Assembly (NCBI RefSeq): GCF_037935975.1
Contig: NZ_CP149817.1
Coordinates: 2,666,001 to 2,730,000, forward strand
DNA: 64,000 nt
DNA from: Teredinibacter turnerae
GTDB lineage: Bacteria > Pseudomonadota > Gammaproteobacteria > Pseudomonadales > Cellvibrionaceae
Reading direction: 5' to 3'
Part shown: one piece after another, positions 33,015-41,267 of the stretch
Position numbering within the stretch: position 1 is the first letter of the stretch
How the letters are laid out: each line of letters begins with the position of its first letter
Translations under genes and position numbers: made by a program
Notes under the pieces: model-generated
What the model was told of the DNA's origin: nothing
The model's input: only the letters and a program-made list of their open reading frames with translations
Databases searched by the model: none

Positions 33015-35300
33015 TTACTGGCTAAAACTCGGAATCCAGGGGCTGAGGATATTGTCGACATTATATTGCGACGCCTGTGAAGCGCTAAGCTGATTTGATT
33101 GTGGTGCTCTTTGCGAAGTGGCAGACCCGGGCCCCGTATTCTGATATTCACTAAAACGCGATGTATCCAGGGTATTCGAGCCCATGGGGCGCCAACCTTC
33201 GGGTGCGATATGCGTATCGAGATAGACTCCGATAAACGTCGCTGCGCCGTAGGCCCCCCAATTGCGACCCAGCGCCACTGCACCATCGCGCACCGCAGAT
33301 GCTTTAGTTAGTTGGCCGCCGAGAAACACCAGGCCATAAGCCCTCTCGATTGCCGTATTCGGTGCGACGACGGCCGTTCCATTTACCAAACTGTGCACGT
33401 GGCAATTTTCAAAAACAGCGGTGGCCGCGCCAAAAATATAGTCAACGCTACCTTCAACATAGCAATCCCGGAAGTACTGCGTCCCACCATGGGTATAAAG
33501 GGTATCTTGATAGCCCAGGAAGCGCATGTTTTTGAACTCGGCGCGCTCCGCAGAAACTCGCAATGCAACGCCTTGCGAGCCAACACCTCGGGTATTTTCG
33601 ATCGTCAAATTTTCCATCGAGATATCGTTGGCAGTAATGGATACACTGTAACTGGCGGAAGTGCCACCGGCTGTATCAGCACCGTCGCTGTAAGTGAGAA
33701 TAGTCGAGCTTTCTGCACCCGTTTCTCCACAGAAAGTGATATTGGGTCTGTTAATTAGTAATTTTTCATAGTAGGTGCCGGGGCGAATTCTTATGACGAC
33801 CTGCTGATTATTGGATGATGAAACACTGTTGACCGCCGATTGCACGGATGAGTATTGTGCAGAACCATTGGCCGCCACCGTTAGTATTGTTCCGCCTGTG
33901 ATATTGTTGCAGTCCTGCGGCAGCGGGCATGATGCTGGAGCAACGCTAATTCCGGTCAGTGCCAGCGAATCAACATTAGCCAAACCTTCAGTGGTGCTGG
34001 ACTCAAGGCGGATGCTATTTACACCCTCCTCGAGGGCAACAGAGACACGGGTATCAGCCCAACTGGCCCAATCATCTGTCGTCGGAAATGAAACCGTACG
34101 CACCGTATTTCCATTCACCTTTAGTGTACCCGCGCGGTCGATTGTGGAGCCGTTTGCGTAGCGCCACTCGAGCACGTAGTTTGCCGCACTCGTATCAACA
34201 CTCCAATTTATTGCTTGCCCGGTCATATTGTCCGTATTGGCATAGCCGCTTCCCGTATAACCAGTATTTTCATTATCAATACTGCCGTCTACAGAACAGA
34301 ATCCGTTAGCGTTTTCCTGAATAAACACGGTTACGTCCGCAGGTGGTGGTGTCGGCGTAGGGATAGGAGTGGGGCTAGGAGAGGGTGAAGGCGTCGGGGT
34401 CTGGCAATCTACCGCATTGAAGCCGTTGCCCAGCAGTGTCAGCGAATCCACATTTGGGAGGCCTTCGTTGGTTTGTGCTATTAGCGTAATCGTGTTATTG
34501 CCCTGAGCCAGGTAGAGCTGCGCGGAATCGATTGTCCAGCTATCCCAAGCGCCTGTCGTCGGAAAATTAACCGTACCTGAGTTCGAGCCATCAACACTGA
34601 CCGCCGCACTGCGACCATTTGTAGACGCACTGGCATATCGCCAGTCGAGCTGATAGTTGCCTGCGTACTCCGCTTCCACTTGCCAGCTTATCGTTGCACC
34701 GGCAATGTTGCTGGTATTTGCGAAGCCACTACCGGTAAATCCGCCATTGTTTGTATCAATTGTGCCATCTAAACCGCAGAACCCCGGTGTATTTTCTTCG
34801 ATAACCAACTCACCACTTACTGGCGTAGGCGTGACTGTTGGGGTAGGCGTGATTGAAGGTGTGCTGGTTGGTGTTGGTGTTGGCGTAACTGTTGGACTTG
34901 GGCTGGGAGAGGGGGAGGGAGTAGGTAAACCGACACCCGACGCAGAACAGGATGGCAAACTAAAATTGCCATTATGGGTACCCTGAAAACCAAAGCTTGT
35001 ACTTTGACCGCTCTCTAAAAACCCGTTCCAGGAAACGTTCGACGCGATCACTGTGCTTCCTGATTCCTCTATATCTGCACTCCAGGAACCTGTAACCCCA
35101 GGATTTTGATCGAACGCTAGTTCAACTTGCCAACTATCTATCGCGCTACTACCGTCATTCACAGCCGTCACATTGATAACGTATCCACTTCCCCAAGTGT
35201 CCGCCGAAGCGGAACAGCTCAACGCTAATGCTTTGTTTGTTAGGAAAAGACTGACCGTAGTCACTGCGAACACCAGTAAAGCGCGTATTATTTTATTCAT
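33015..35300 (-). CDS. Secreted modular pectin methylesterase: CBM2, two CBMs, CE8
   Basis: About 761 aa from the ATG at 35300. The frame runs 38 codons further upstream, but those precede a normal signal peptide (MNKIIRALLVFAVTTVSLFL). CBM2 follows (SCSASADTWGSGY), then a Pro/Thr/Ser linker, a CBM (ENTPGFCGLDG), a second Pro-rich linker, a second CBM (ENANGFCSVDG) and from about residue 450 a CE8 beta-helix. Catalytic landmarks are GYQDTLY and GSVDYIFG, holding the two active-site Asp residues. CE8 removes methyl esters from homogalacturonan, which opens it to pectate lyases. The linkers are PT-rich, unlike the polyserine linkers of the acetylesterases in this locus, although the CBMs are related. 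Confidence 0.93.
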   Translation of the reverse strand: MNKIIRALLVFAVTTVSLFLTNKALALSCSASADTWGSGYVINVTAVNDGSSAIDSWQVELAFDQNPGVTGSWSADIEESGSTVIASNVSWNGFLESGQSTSFGFQGTHNGNFSLPSCSASGVGLPTPSPSPSPSPTVTPTPTPTSTPSITPTPTVTPTPVSGELVIEENTPGFCGLDGTIDTNNGGFTGSGFANTSNIAGATISWQVEAEYAGNYQLDWRYASASTNGRSAAVSVDGSNSGTVNFPTTGAWDSWTIDSAQLYLAQGNNTITLIAQTNEGLPNVDSLTLLGNGFNAVDCQTPTPSPSPSPTPIPTPTPPPADVTVFIQENANGFCSVDGSIDNENTGYTGSGYANTDNMTGQAINWSVDTSAANYVLEWRYANGSTIDRAGTLKVNGNTVRTVSFPTTDDWASWADTRVSVALEEGVNSIRLESSTTEGLANVDSLALTGISVAPASCPLPQDCNNITGGTILTVAANGSAQYSSVQSAVNSVSSSNNQQVVIRIRPGTYYEKLLINRPNITFCGETGAESSTILTYSDGADTAGGTSASYSVSITANDISMENLTIENTRGVGSQGVALRVSAERAEFKNMRFLGYQDTLYTHGGTQYFRDCYVEGSVDYIFGAATAVFENCHVHSLVNGTAVVAPNTAIERAYGLVFLGGQLTKASAVRDGAVALGRNWGAYGAATFIGVYLDTHIAPEGWRPMGSNTLDTSRFSEYQNTGPGSATSQRAPQSNQLSASQASQYNVDNILSPWIPSFSQ

Positions 35301-35639
35301 AAAATACCTGTAGTAGTTGTGGTGCCAATAGTTAGACTTAGGCGAACAGAGTCGGATATCAATTTTATTAGTAAAATAGCGGAGCGATTTATTTTTATTT
35401 TTGAAATGCAGCATATTAGAGATATGCTTCCAAACAATAACCCGGCGCTATCAGCTCGGCTACCAGGCTATATAACCAATAATTAGCCTGCATGATAATT
35501 TAAAATGCACATTTTTTATCGTCTTTTACATACTTTTTTGAAATACAAAATCAACTTTTTAATTGTGCAAAGTTAGCGAGCAACAAAAATATCATCTGGA
35601 TTATTATCTCATTAATAGCTTGAGTGCTGTCGCAGCGAG
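35301..35639. other. AT-rich intergenic region between pectinesterase and CRISPR block
   Basis: It contains the pectinesterase promoter region on the minus strand. No gene is seen. The last few bases (from about 35625) already resemble the sequence beside the right-hand GH39 remnant. Confidence 0.5.
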
Positions 35640-35739
35640 CTACAACCTTAATAGCTGAACAGAGCAAACATCGTTCTGTCGCAAAAGTAGCTTCAGCTCT
35701 AATCAACCATTTTAATCTATCCGAACAACCTGCCTGGTG
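35640..35739 (-). pseudogene. Left remnant of a GH39 beta-xylosidase 3' end, heavily decayed
   Basis: Read on the minus strand this encodes TRQVVRID, two stops, then LRQNDVCSVQLLRL and a TAG. It aligns codon for codon with the end of the better-preserved copy at 39172 (TRQIIRID and LRENDVYSVKLIRL). It therefore marks one side of the CRISPR block. Confidence 0.7.
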
Positions 35740-35982
35740 TTAGGTGATTTTTTACAGTCTTTATTAACATGTATACCTTATAAAGACCGAGCACTACGCT
35801 GTGTTTTTGAAATTGCGCTGAACAACACCCGTGAACTGGAGGCCCTGAAAACACAATTGCAAACGCTGATGAAAGAGGAGGACGATTTGCGCTTTTACTA
35901 CCTCTCCAAAGAGACACGCCGGCAAAGTGAAGACGTTTACGGCAACGCCATTGCCGATTTTCCGAGTGTGATTATTGTGTAG
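35737..35982 (+). pseudogene. cas2: cas2 3' fragment, cassette 1
   Basis: The C-terminal 65 or so residues read like Cas2: a VFEIAL strand, the Leu-rich helix ALKTQLQTL, LRFYYL, then RRQSEDVYG and a hydrophobic C-terminus PSVIIV. In Cas2 proteins next to type I-C and similar arrays this stretch is SVFE, LRFY and VEHVG. The N-terminal beta-alpha half with the usual YDI/YDV Asp is missing; the upstream codons differ from those in cassettes 2 and 3. It lies immediately before the leader, the normal position of cas2. Probably non-functional. Confidence 0.72.
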
Positions 35983-36270
35983 CGCCAGTGGCGAAGCAGA
36001 GTTATCGGTTTCGGGCGAAACGAAGGACAAACCACGCCAGTTCAGCACAAAACAACATAAAAATTTGAAAATTCAAAAACATATAAGAATAACTTCACGT
36101 ATTACATTAGCTTTGCGTCGCCCAAGCAATAAAATCAAACACTTAGCGTTGCTCCGGAGGCAAATTAGCGCGATAATGCACCCTAAATCAGCCCAAACTA
36201 ACGGTTTGCAAAGAGCGTCGCCCAAACGGGGTTCTAACATGCTGATTTATAAAGGGAAAAATGGAGAGCT
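35983..36270 (+). promoter_or_regulatory. CRISPR leader, cassette 1
   Basis: 288 bp between the cas2 fragment and the first repeat, almost identical to the leaders at 37129 and 38141. AT-rich in its first half. It ends GGAGAGCT before the repeat in all three copies, as expected for a conserved leader end used in spacer integration. Confidence 0.75.
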
Positions 36271-36584
36271 GTCGCAATCGACATTAGCCGCTAAGGCTGT
36301 GAAACATTGGTAATTACTTGCTTCAATACGATCTAACAGCTGTCGCAATCGACATTAGCCGCTAAGGCTGTGAAACCGCATGAGCCACCACCACAACTTG
36401 CCATGTCGAGTCGCACTCGACATTAGCCGCTAAGGCTGTGAAACCCATTATCGTCATTCCCTTCTCCACATCCTGTGAGAGTCGCAATCGACATTAGCCG
36501 CTAAGGCTGTGAAACATGAATGCCATCTTGGTGATTCCCTCTTGTGAAAGTCGCAATCGACACTAGCCGCTTGATGTGTTCGGC
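36271..36584 (+). CRISPR. CRISPR array 1: five 35-bp repeats, four spacers
   Basis: Repeats start at 36271, 36342, 36410, 36481 and 36550. The repeat begins GTCGCAATCGAC, carries TTAGC-C-GCTAA and AGCC/GGCT inverted pairs, and ends CTGTGAAAC. Spacers are 36, 33, 36 and 34 bp. The third repeat has one change (CACTCGA). The fifth is degenerate after AGCCGCT, which marks the leader-distal end. No effector cas genes are in the window; the subtype is not assigned, although the GAAAC end and the Cas2 style recall type I-C or a type III relative. Confidence 0.93.
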
Positions 36585-36668
36585 TGAGAGGGAAGGTAGT
36601 GGTAGGACCGGCAAAAACCGGTAGAGTCCGGCGAATCCAGAGGCACCCGGCAGAGCAGTGAAATGCGC

Positions 36669-36718
36669 GAGCCAACAACCAGCACGCTTTAAACGTTTGG
36701 CTCACCACTGTTTTTTTT
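36669..36718 (+). terminator. Terminator after array 1
   Basis: GAGCCAA (36669-36675) pairs with TTGGCTC (36697-36703), followed by eight T at 36711-36718. A second small hairpin (ACCGG/CCGGT, 36606-36621) lies between it and the array. Confidence 0.6.
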
Positions 36719-36906
36719 ATTTCACATGCCTGCCAGTATTCGGCAGGGCAGAAACAACCCGCAAATGGTAACCCGGCTTAAATCGCCAAACGTGATTGCC
36801 GCTATTTCATCAAATGCCGTCATTCACAACTGTCTCATGTATAACCTAGGTGTCCACCGAACAGGTACAGCACAATGCCGATATGCACCTGTTGCTGTTT
36901 TTGTAA

Positions 36907-37128
36907 CTCGTTAACCTTATAAACACCGGGCGCAACGCGCTGCGCTTCGCATTTGAAATTGCGCTGAACAATAACCGTGAACTAGCGGCCCTGAAAACAC
37001 AATTACAAACGCTGATGGAAGAGGGCGACGATTTGCGCTTTTACTACCTCTCCAAAGAGACACGCCGGCAAAGTGAAGACGTTTACGGCAACGCCATTGC
37101 CGATTTTCCGAGTGTGATTATTGTGTAG
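36907..37128 (+). pseudogene. cas2: cas2 3' fragment, cassette 2
   Basis: 73 codons open from a TAA at 36904 to TAG at 37126. There is no ATG before the LMEEGDD segment. Residues are close to the first copy (FEIALNN, LRFYYL, RRQSEDVYG, PSVIIV). The Cas2 N-terminal half is absent. Confidence 0.72.
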
Positions 37129-37418
37129 CGCCAGTGGCGAAGCAGGGTAGTATCGGTTTCGGGCGAAACGAAGGACAAACCACGCCAGTTCAGCACAAAA
37201 CAACATAAAAATACGAAAATTCAAAAATATATAAGAATAACTTCACGTATTACATTAGCTTTGTGTCGCCCAGGCAATAAAATCAAACACTTAGCGTTGC
37301 TCCGGAGGCAAATTAGCGCGATAATGCACCCTAAATCAGCCCAAACTAACAGTTTGCAAAGAGCATCGCCCAAACGGGGTTCTAGCATGCTGATTTATAG
37401 AGGGAAAAATGGAGAGCT
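37129..37418 (+). promoter_or_regulatory. CRISPR leader, cassette 2
   Basis: 290 bp, a near-identical copy of the leader at 35983, ending GGAGAGCT immediately before the first repeat. Confidence 0.75.
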
Positions 37419-37596
37419 GTCGCAATCGACATTAGCCGCTAAGGCTGTGAAACAAAGAATCTCCGAAAAGAATTGAAAAAATTGAAAAAAGTCGCAATCG
37501 ACATTAGCCGCTAAGGCTGTGAAACCCGAGGTTCCATGGACCTGATGTAAGAGAATTAAAGGTCGCAATTGACACTAGCCGCTTGATGTTTTCGGC
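37419..37596 (+). CRISPR. CRISPR array 2: three repeats, two spacers
   Basis: Repeats start at 37419, 37491 and 37562; spacers are 37 and 36 bp. The last repeat carries the same degenerate 3' end as in arrays 1 and 3. The first spacer is A-rich with an internal near-repeat (AATTGAAAAA). Neither spacer matches any in the other two arrays. Confidence 0.9.
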
Positions 37597-37680
37597 TAAG
37601 AGGGAAGGTAGTGATAGGACCGGCAAAAACCGGTAGAGTCCGGCGAATCCAGAGGCACCCGGCAGAGCAGTGAAATGCGC

Positions 37681-37730
37681 GAGCCAACAACCAGCACGCT
37701 TTAAACGTTTGGCTCACCACTGTTTTTTTT
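37681..37730 (+). terminator. Terminator after array 2
   Basis: Same hairpin as at 36669: GAGCCAA 37681-37687 with TTGGCTC 37709-37715 and T run 37723-37730. Confidence 0.6.
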
Positions 37731-37918
37731 ATTTCACATGCCTGCCAGTATTCGGCAGGGCAGATGCAACCCGCAAATGGTAACCCGGCTTAAATCGCCA
37801 AACCTGAATGCCGCTATTTCATCAAATGCCGTCATTCACAACTGTCTCATGTATAACCCAGGTGTCCACCGAACAGGTACAGCACAATGCCGATATGCAC
37901 CTGTTGCTGTTTTTGTAA

Positions 37919-38140
37919 CTCGTTAACCTTATAAACACCGGGCGCAACGCGCTGCGCTTCGCATTTGAAATTGCGCTGAACAACACCCGTGAACTGGCGG
38001 CCCTGAAAACACAATTGCAAACGCTGATGGAAGAGGAGGACGATTTGCGCTTTTACTACCTCGCCAAAGAGACACGCCGGCAAAGTGAAGACGTTTACGG
38101 CAACGCCATTGCCGATTTTCCGAGTGTGATTATTGTGTAG
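37919..38140 (+). pseudogene. cas2: cas2 3' fragment, cassette 3
   Basis: Open from a TAA at 37916 to TAG at 38138. It has the same Cas2-like C-terminus (LMEEEDDLRFYYLAKETRRQ and a PSVIIV end). It lacks a start and the N-terminal half, as in cassette 2, and contains no further stop, so the loss predates the duplication. Confidence 0.72.
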
Positions 38141-38428
38141 CGCCAGTGGCGAAGCAGAGTTATCGGTTTCGGGCGAAACGAAGGACAAACCACGCCAGTT
38201 CAGCACAAAACAACATAAAAATTCGAAAATTCAAAAATATATAAGAATAACTTCACGTATTACATTAGCTTTGCGTCGCCCAGGCAATAAAATCAAACAC
38301 TTAGCGTTGCTCCGGAGGCAAATTAGCGCGATAATGCACCCTAAATCAGCCCAAACTAATGGTTTGCAAAGAGCGTCGCCCAAACGGGGTTCTAGCATGC
38401 TGATTTATAAAGGGAAAAATGGAGAGCT
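38141..38428 (+). promoter_or_regulatory. CRISPR leader, cassette 3
   Basis: 288 bp, nearly identical to the other two leaders, ending at the first repeat of array 3. Confidence 0.75.
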
Positions 38429-38743
38429 GTCGCAATCGACATTAGCCGCTAAGGCTGTGAAACGGATGGCCCGGTATCCAGCAAGTCAGCAACGCTGGTC
38501 GCAATCGACATTAGCCGCTAAGGCTGTGAAACTTCATAGCGACATATGAGAGGACCGCCCTTACTATGTCGCAATCGACACTAGCCGCTAAGGCTGTGAA
38601 ACAAGGAGAGAGATCTGAGTGGTTTGATTGGTTTGATTGTCGCAATCGACATTAGCCGCTGAGGCTGTGAAACCACTGCGTACACCCATGAAATGGAGTA
38701 TCCTGTAAGTCGCAATCGACACTAGCCGCTTGATGTGTTCGGC
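38429..38743 (+). CRISPR. CRISPR array 3: five repeats, four spacers
   Basis: Repeats start at 38429, 38498, 38568, 38639 and 38709; spacers are 34, 35, 36 and 35 bp. The third repeat has CACTAGCC, a change otherwise seen only in the degenerate last repeats. The fourth has GAGG in place of AAGG. The fifth is degenerate after AGCCGCT. The third spacer ends in a short direct repeat (GGTTTGATT twice). Confidence 0.93.
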
Positions 38744-38827
38744 TCAGAGGGAAGGTAGTGGTAGGACCGGCAAAAACCGGTAGAGTCCGGCGAATCCACA
38801 GGCACCCGGCGGAACATTGAAATGCGC

Positions 38828-38876
38828 GAGCCAACAACCAGCACGCTTTAAACGTTTGGCTCACCACTGTTTTTTT
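38828..38876 (+). terminator. Terminator after array 3
   Basis: GAGCCAA 38828-38834 with TTGGCTC 38856-38862 and T run 38870-38876, the third copy of the cassette terminator. Confidence 0.6.
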
Positions 38877-39053
38877 ATTTCACATGCCTGCCAGTATTCG
38901 GCAGGGCAGATACAACTCGCTAACGGTAACCCGGCTTAAATCGCCAAACCTGAATGCCGCTATTTCATCAAAGACGCTCTGCTCAACTAAATTCGGCGCC
39001 TTTCTGAGTTTCAATGGCAATAAGCCTCTAATGGATGCTGCATTGCTGATAAT

Positions 39054-39159
39054 AAATACTGCGCTGGAGCTGGCAAATCTAGGCAGAATTTATGAGCGCA
39101 GACTGCTTGTCGTTACCAAACTAAATTGGGCAACGGTAATGCATCATTTTTGTGAGCGC
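39054..39159 (+). pseudogene. Tyrosine-recombinase fragment with internal deletion
   Basis: It encodes NTALELANLGRIYERRLLVVTKL joined to NWATVMHHF in one frame. This matches two parts of the intact minus-strand integrase (NVALELANQDRVYERSLFVITAL and NWTPVMSHF). The 14 residues between them, which hold the catalytic Arg of LRISEL, are missing. It is a dead relic of a related integrase in the opposite orientation, at the right edge of the CRISPR block. Confidence 0.75.
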
Positions 39160-39171
39160 CGCTGCGGCGAG

Positions 39172-39435
39172 CTACAACCTTATGAGCTTAACAGAGTAAA
39201 CATCGTTCTCTCGCAAAGGGAGTTCCAGGTCGAATCGACCACTTTTATCTATTCGAATAATCTGCCTGGTATGAGGCGCACCTGTTGCGGTCTTTTTCAA
39301 CTTGTCAACTTGACTCCGAGTGAGTTGATTGGGTGATCCCATATCAATATATTCAGAGTAGGCGTCATTTTTCCTAAATCCCACCTGTGCGATCTGTAAT
39401 TGGTAGCGCCCCTTTATAAGCCCATCCAGATTCAA
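39172..39435 (-). pseudogene. Right remnant of a GH39 beta-xylosidase C-terminus
   Basis: About 87-100 codons remain, ending in TAG at 39172. VGFRKNDAYSEYIDMGSP, QLTRSQV and the LRENDVY ending are typical of the last part of family 39 beta-xylosidases, where this tail closes the beta-sandwich domain. The catalytic TIM barrel (about 400 residues) is absent and a stop lies a little upstream. It is the same gene end as the left remnant at 35640 but far less decayed. Confidence 0.75.
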
Positions 39436-39788
39436 CTGGACGTTACCTTTTTGGGGTACTGAGTAAAAATGGCATTTTTATCTCGTGAAACAGCTTGTGA
39501 AACCTTGAAATGCCTCATAACCCATTGAATTCAAGCAATATTTTCAATTTTCATAGCTCCACCAATTTCAGCCACTTTTCTCCGTGAAACATCTTGTATA
39601 CAAACCGTATTCTCGATTTCCAGTCTCCAAAAGCATTTTTATTTGCGTTGCTTAGGCTGGCTGGCTAAGATTTCGTTCGACCGGATATGAGCTCCTCCTG
39701 TCTTAAAACAAGTAATGGAGTCTGTGAAGCGCCAGAGGCGGCCAGCAATAAGAGTAAATAGCCTACAGAGCTTGAGAGCAGCAAGTCA
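39436..39788. other. Intergenic region between GH39 remnant and integrase
   Basis: The first 40 or so bases still read as GH39 on the minus strand. Short GTGAAAC words (near 39485, 39496 and 39584) echo the CRISPR repeat end but without repeat or spacer structure. Nothing else is seen. Confidence 0.5.
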
Positions 39789-41033
39789 TCAATTTACTTT
39801 CCTATTTTTCCCGCTTTCGGCACGGACACGATTCTCGGTTTGTACGTAGACTGTGTCAGTTGTTGCCATACTTGAATGGCCAAGATCTTCCGAAAGATCT
39901 TTCAGCGCGCGACCGCGCTCAATTTCCATGCTTGCTCCAGTGTGCCTAAGCCAGTGCGTTGAAGCTTCTTTCAATTTCCTGGCTTTGTCTTCTCCTTCAG
40001 CATCCTTCATTTGGTCGTAGGCCTGATCCAAAACTTGTTGAACGATACGAGTCAGTTGCCTTGCCGTCATACCGCCTTGCCCACGAATCTTTTCGACTAT
40101 AGGGTCGTTTTCACCAACAGATGGCAGTGGGCTTAAGCCACGATACTCTCTATAGCGTTTTAAATAGGATATGAAGCTGCTCGGCACCGTGATATCGCGA
40201 ATTTTCCGGCCTTTCCCAAATATTTTTAACCACCAATTTCCTTCGGAATCTTGCCAAAAATGGCTCATTACCGGTGTCCAATTGGCGCGCTCGGATAGCT
40301 CTGAAATCCGTAAAAATAGCGTTTTGAGTGCGGTAATAACGAACAAACTACGCTCGTAAACCCTGTCTTGGTTGGCAAGCTCTAATGCTACGTTAAACAC
40401 ATATTGCCATTGAGATTCAGATAAACGACGAACTTCTTTTACTTGTGCATCTTTAATGAAGTGTCGACAGTCAGCTTTTGCTATTTGCGCTGGATTACCG
40501 TAAAGAAACTCTTCGTTCATTAAGTATTTGTAGAACGCAATAACACCGGTAAACATGGCCGTTAGCGTTTGTTGTGATGGACGATACTTCTTTTTATCTG
40601 GCGTTCGATTTGCAACCTGTTTTGGCAGTTGTAGCTTGTACGGTGCCCACAAGGGATTCTGTGTGTAGTGCCCGTTACGAAAAACGAACTTTTCATGATT
40701 TGCGGTGCATATCCAGGATACCGGTGGTTGCCAGCAAAAGTCTGCGTATTCAAGGATGTCTGCCTTACGCAGTTGCTCCATGGGTTTGGCTTTGAACAGG
40801 AAAACCCACAACAGAAACCGTTCGGTTTCATTCCTGAACCGCGTGAATGTGTGTTCAGACTTGTTTCGCCCAATGTAGCTTAGGAATTCTCGACCCCAGG
40901 CCCAGTGGGTTTGCCACCAGGATTCTCCAGAATCTATGAACTTTTTAAGGTCCTGGTATTCATCAAACGCTAAAGGCTTAAGCTCTGAATATGCTGGAAA
41001 CAAGGCGACGGGTTTGGGAGTGTTGGCGGCCAC
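39789..41033 (-). CDS. Tyrosine recombinase / integrase, intact
   Basis: 414 aa. An N-terminal SAM-like core-binding region is followed by a complete catalytic domain: Arg in LRISEL (about residue 240), Lys in GKGRK, HWLR near 367, His in LGHSS and the nucleophile Tyr in DTVYVQ near 396. It lies 234 bp downstream of the KfrA-like gene on the same strand, at the left end of the metal island. A fragment of a paralogue lies 600 bp away beside the CRISPR block. It is a plausible integrase for the island, for the CRISPR block, or for both; its attachment site is not known. Confidence 0.93.
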   Translation of the reverse strand: MAANTPKPVALFPAYSELKPLAFDEYQDLKKFIDSGESWWQTHWAWGREFLSYIGRNKSEHTFTRFRNETERFLLWVFLFKAKPMEQLRKADILEYADFCWQPPVSWICTANHEKFVFRNGHYTQNPLWAPYKLQLPKQVANRTPDKKKYRPSQQTLTAMFTGVIAFYKYLMNEEFLYGNPAQIAKADCRHFIKDAQVKEVRRLSESQWQYVFNVALELANQDRVYERSLFVITALKTLFLRISELSERANWTPVMSHFWQDSEGNWWLKIFGKGRKIRDITVPSSFISYLKRYREYRGLSPLPSVGENDPIVEKIRGQGGMTARQLTRIVQQVLDQAYDQMKDAEGEDKARKLKEASTHWLRHTGASMEIERGRALKDLSEDLGHSSMATTDTVYVQTENRVRAESGKNRKVN

Positions 41034-41267
41034 GCTAAATACCTATGACATTTGGATATCCATAGTTTAGCGGGTTTGACAGCCTATGTCGAATACTAAA
41101 GCGTATGTGAAATTATTATGGCTTAGGCGCTTATGCATAGCTACCCGAGGGTCGGCCGGCATTCTGGAAAAATTCGCCAAAATTAACCTAACCCTTTGTT
41201 TTTAATATAAATACTCGTTTACAGCCTGAGAGCAGCAGCTCATCCATGTTTTGCCGCACTTTTTTTC

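Larger units (their letters stand above)
35737..38973 (+). repeat. Three tandem cassettes: decayed cas2, leader, CRISPR array, terminator
   Basis: Equivalent points recur at about 1012 or 1147 bp: leader starts 35983, 37129 and 38141; terminator hairpins 36669, 37681 and 38828. The difference is the number of repeat-spacer units. Outside the spacers the copies are nearly identical, so the duplication is recent or the copies are being homogenised. The third copy loses similarity near 38973 and runs into an integrase fragment. Confidence 0.93.

Noticed and set aside
36726-37926. Plus-strand 62-codon frames before cas2 fragments 2 and 3
   Set aside because: Present only because the cassette is duplicated; no domain, no ribosome site, and they end before the cas2 frame in another phase.
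37847-38206. 119-codon minus-strand frame opposite cas2 fragment 3
   Set aside because: The plus-strand reading matches Cas2 and its frame is kept in all three copies; the minus frame is not kept at equal length in the copies.
36271-38743. Integron attC-like cassettes as an explanation for the repeat arrays
   Set aside because: A tyrosine recombinase is close, but 35-bp repeats with 33-37 bp unique spacers, a conserved leader and a degenerate last repeat fit CRISPR, and there are no cassette genes.
36454-38867. Minus-strand frames shared by the cassettes (MVSQTFKACW...)
   Set aside because: They read through the array trailer and into the CRISPR repeats; conservation is explained by the DNA duplication.
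39480-39600. GTGAAAC words after the GH39 remnant as a fourth CRISPR array
   Set aside because: The rest of the repeat is absent and spacing is irregular.
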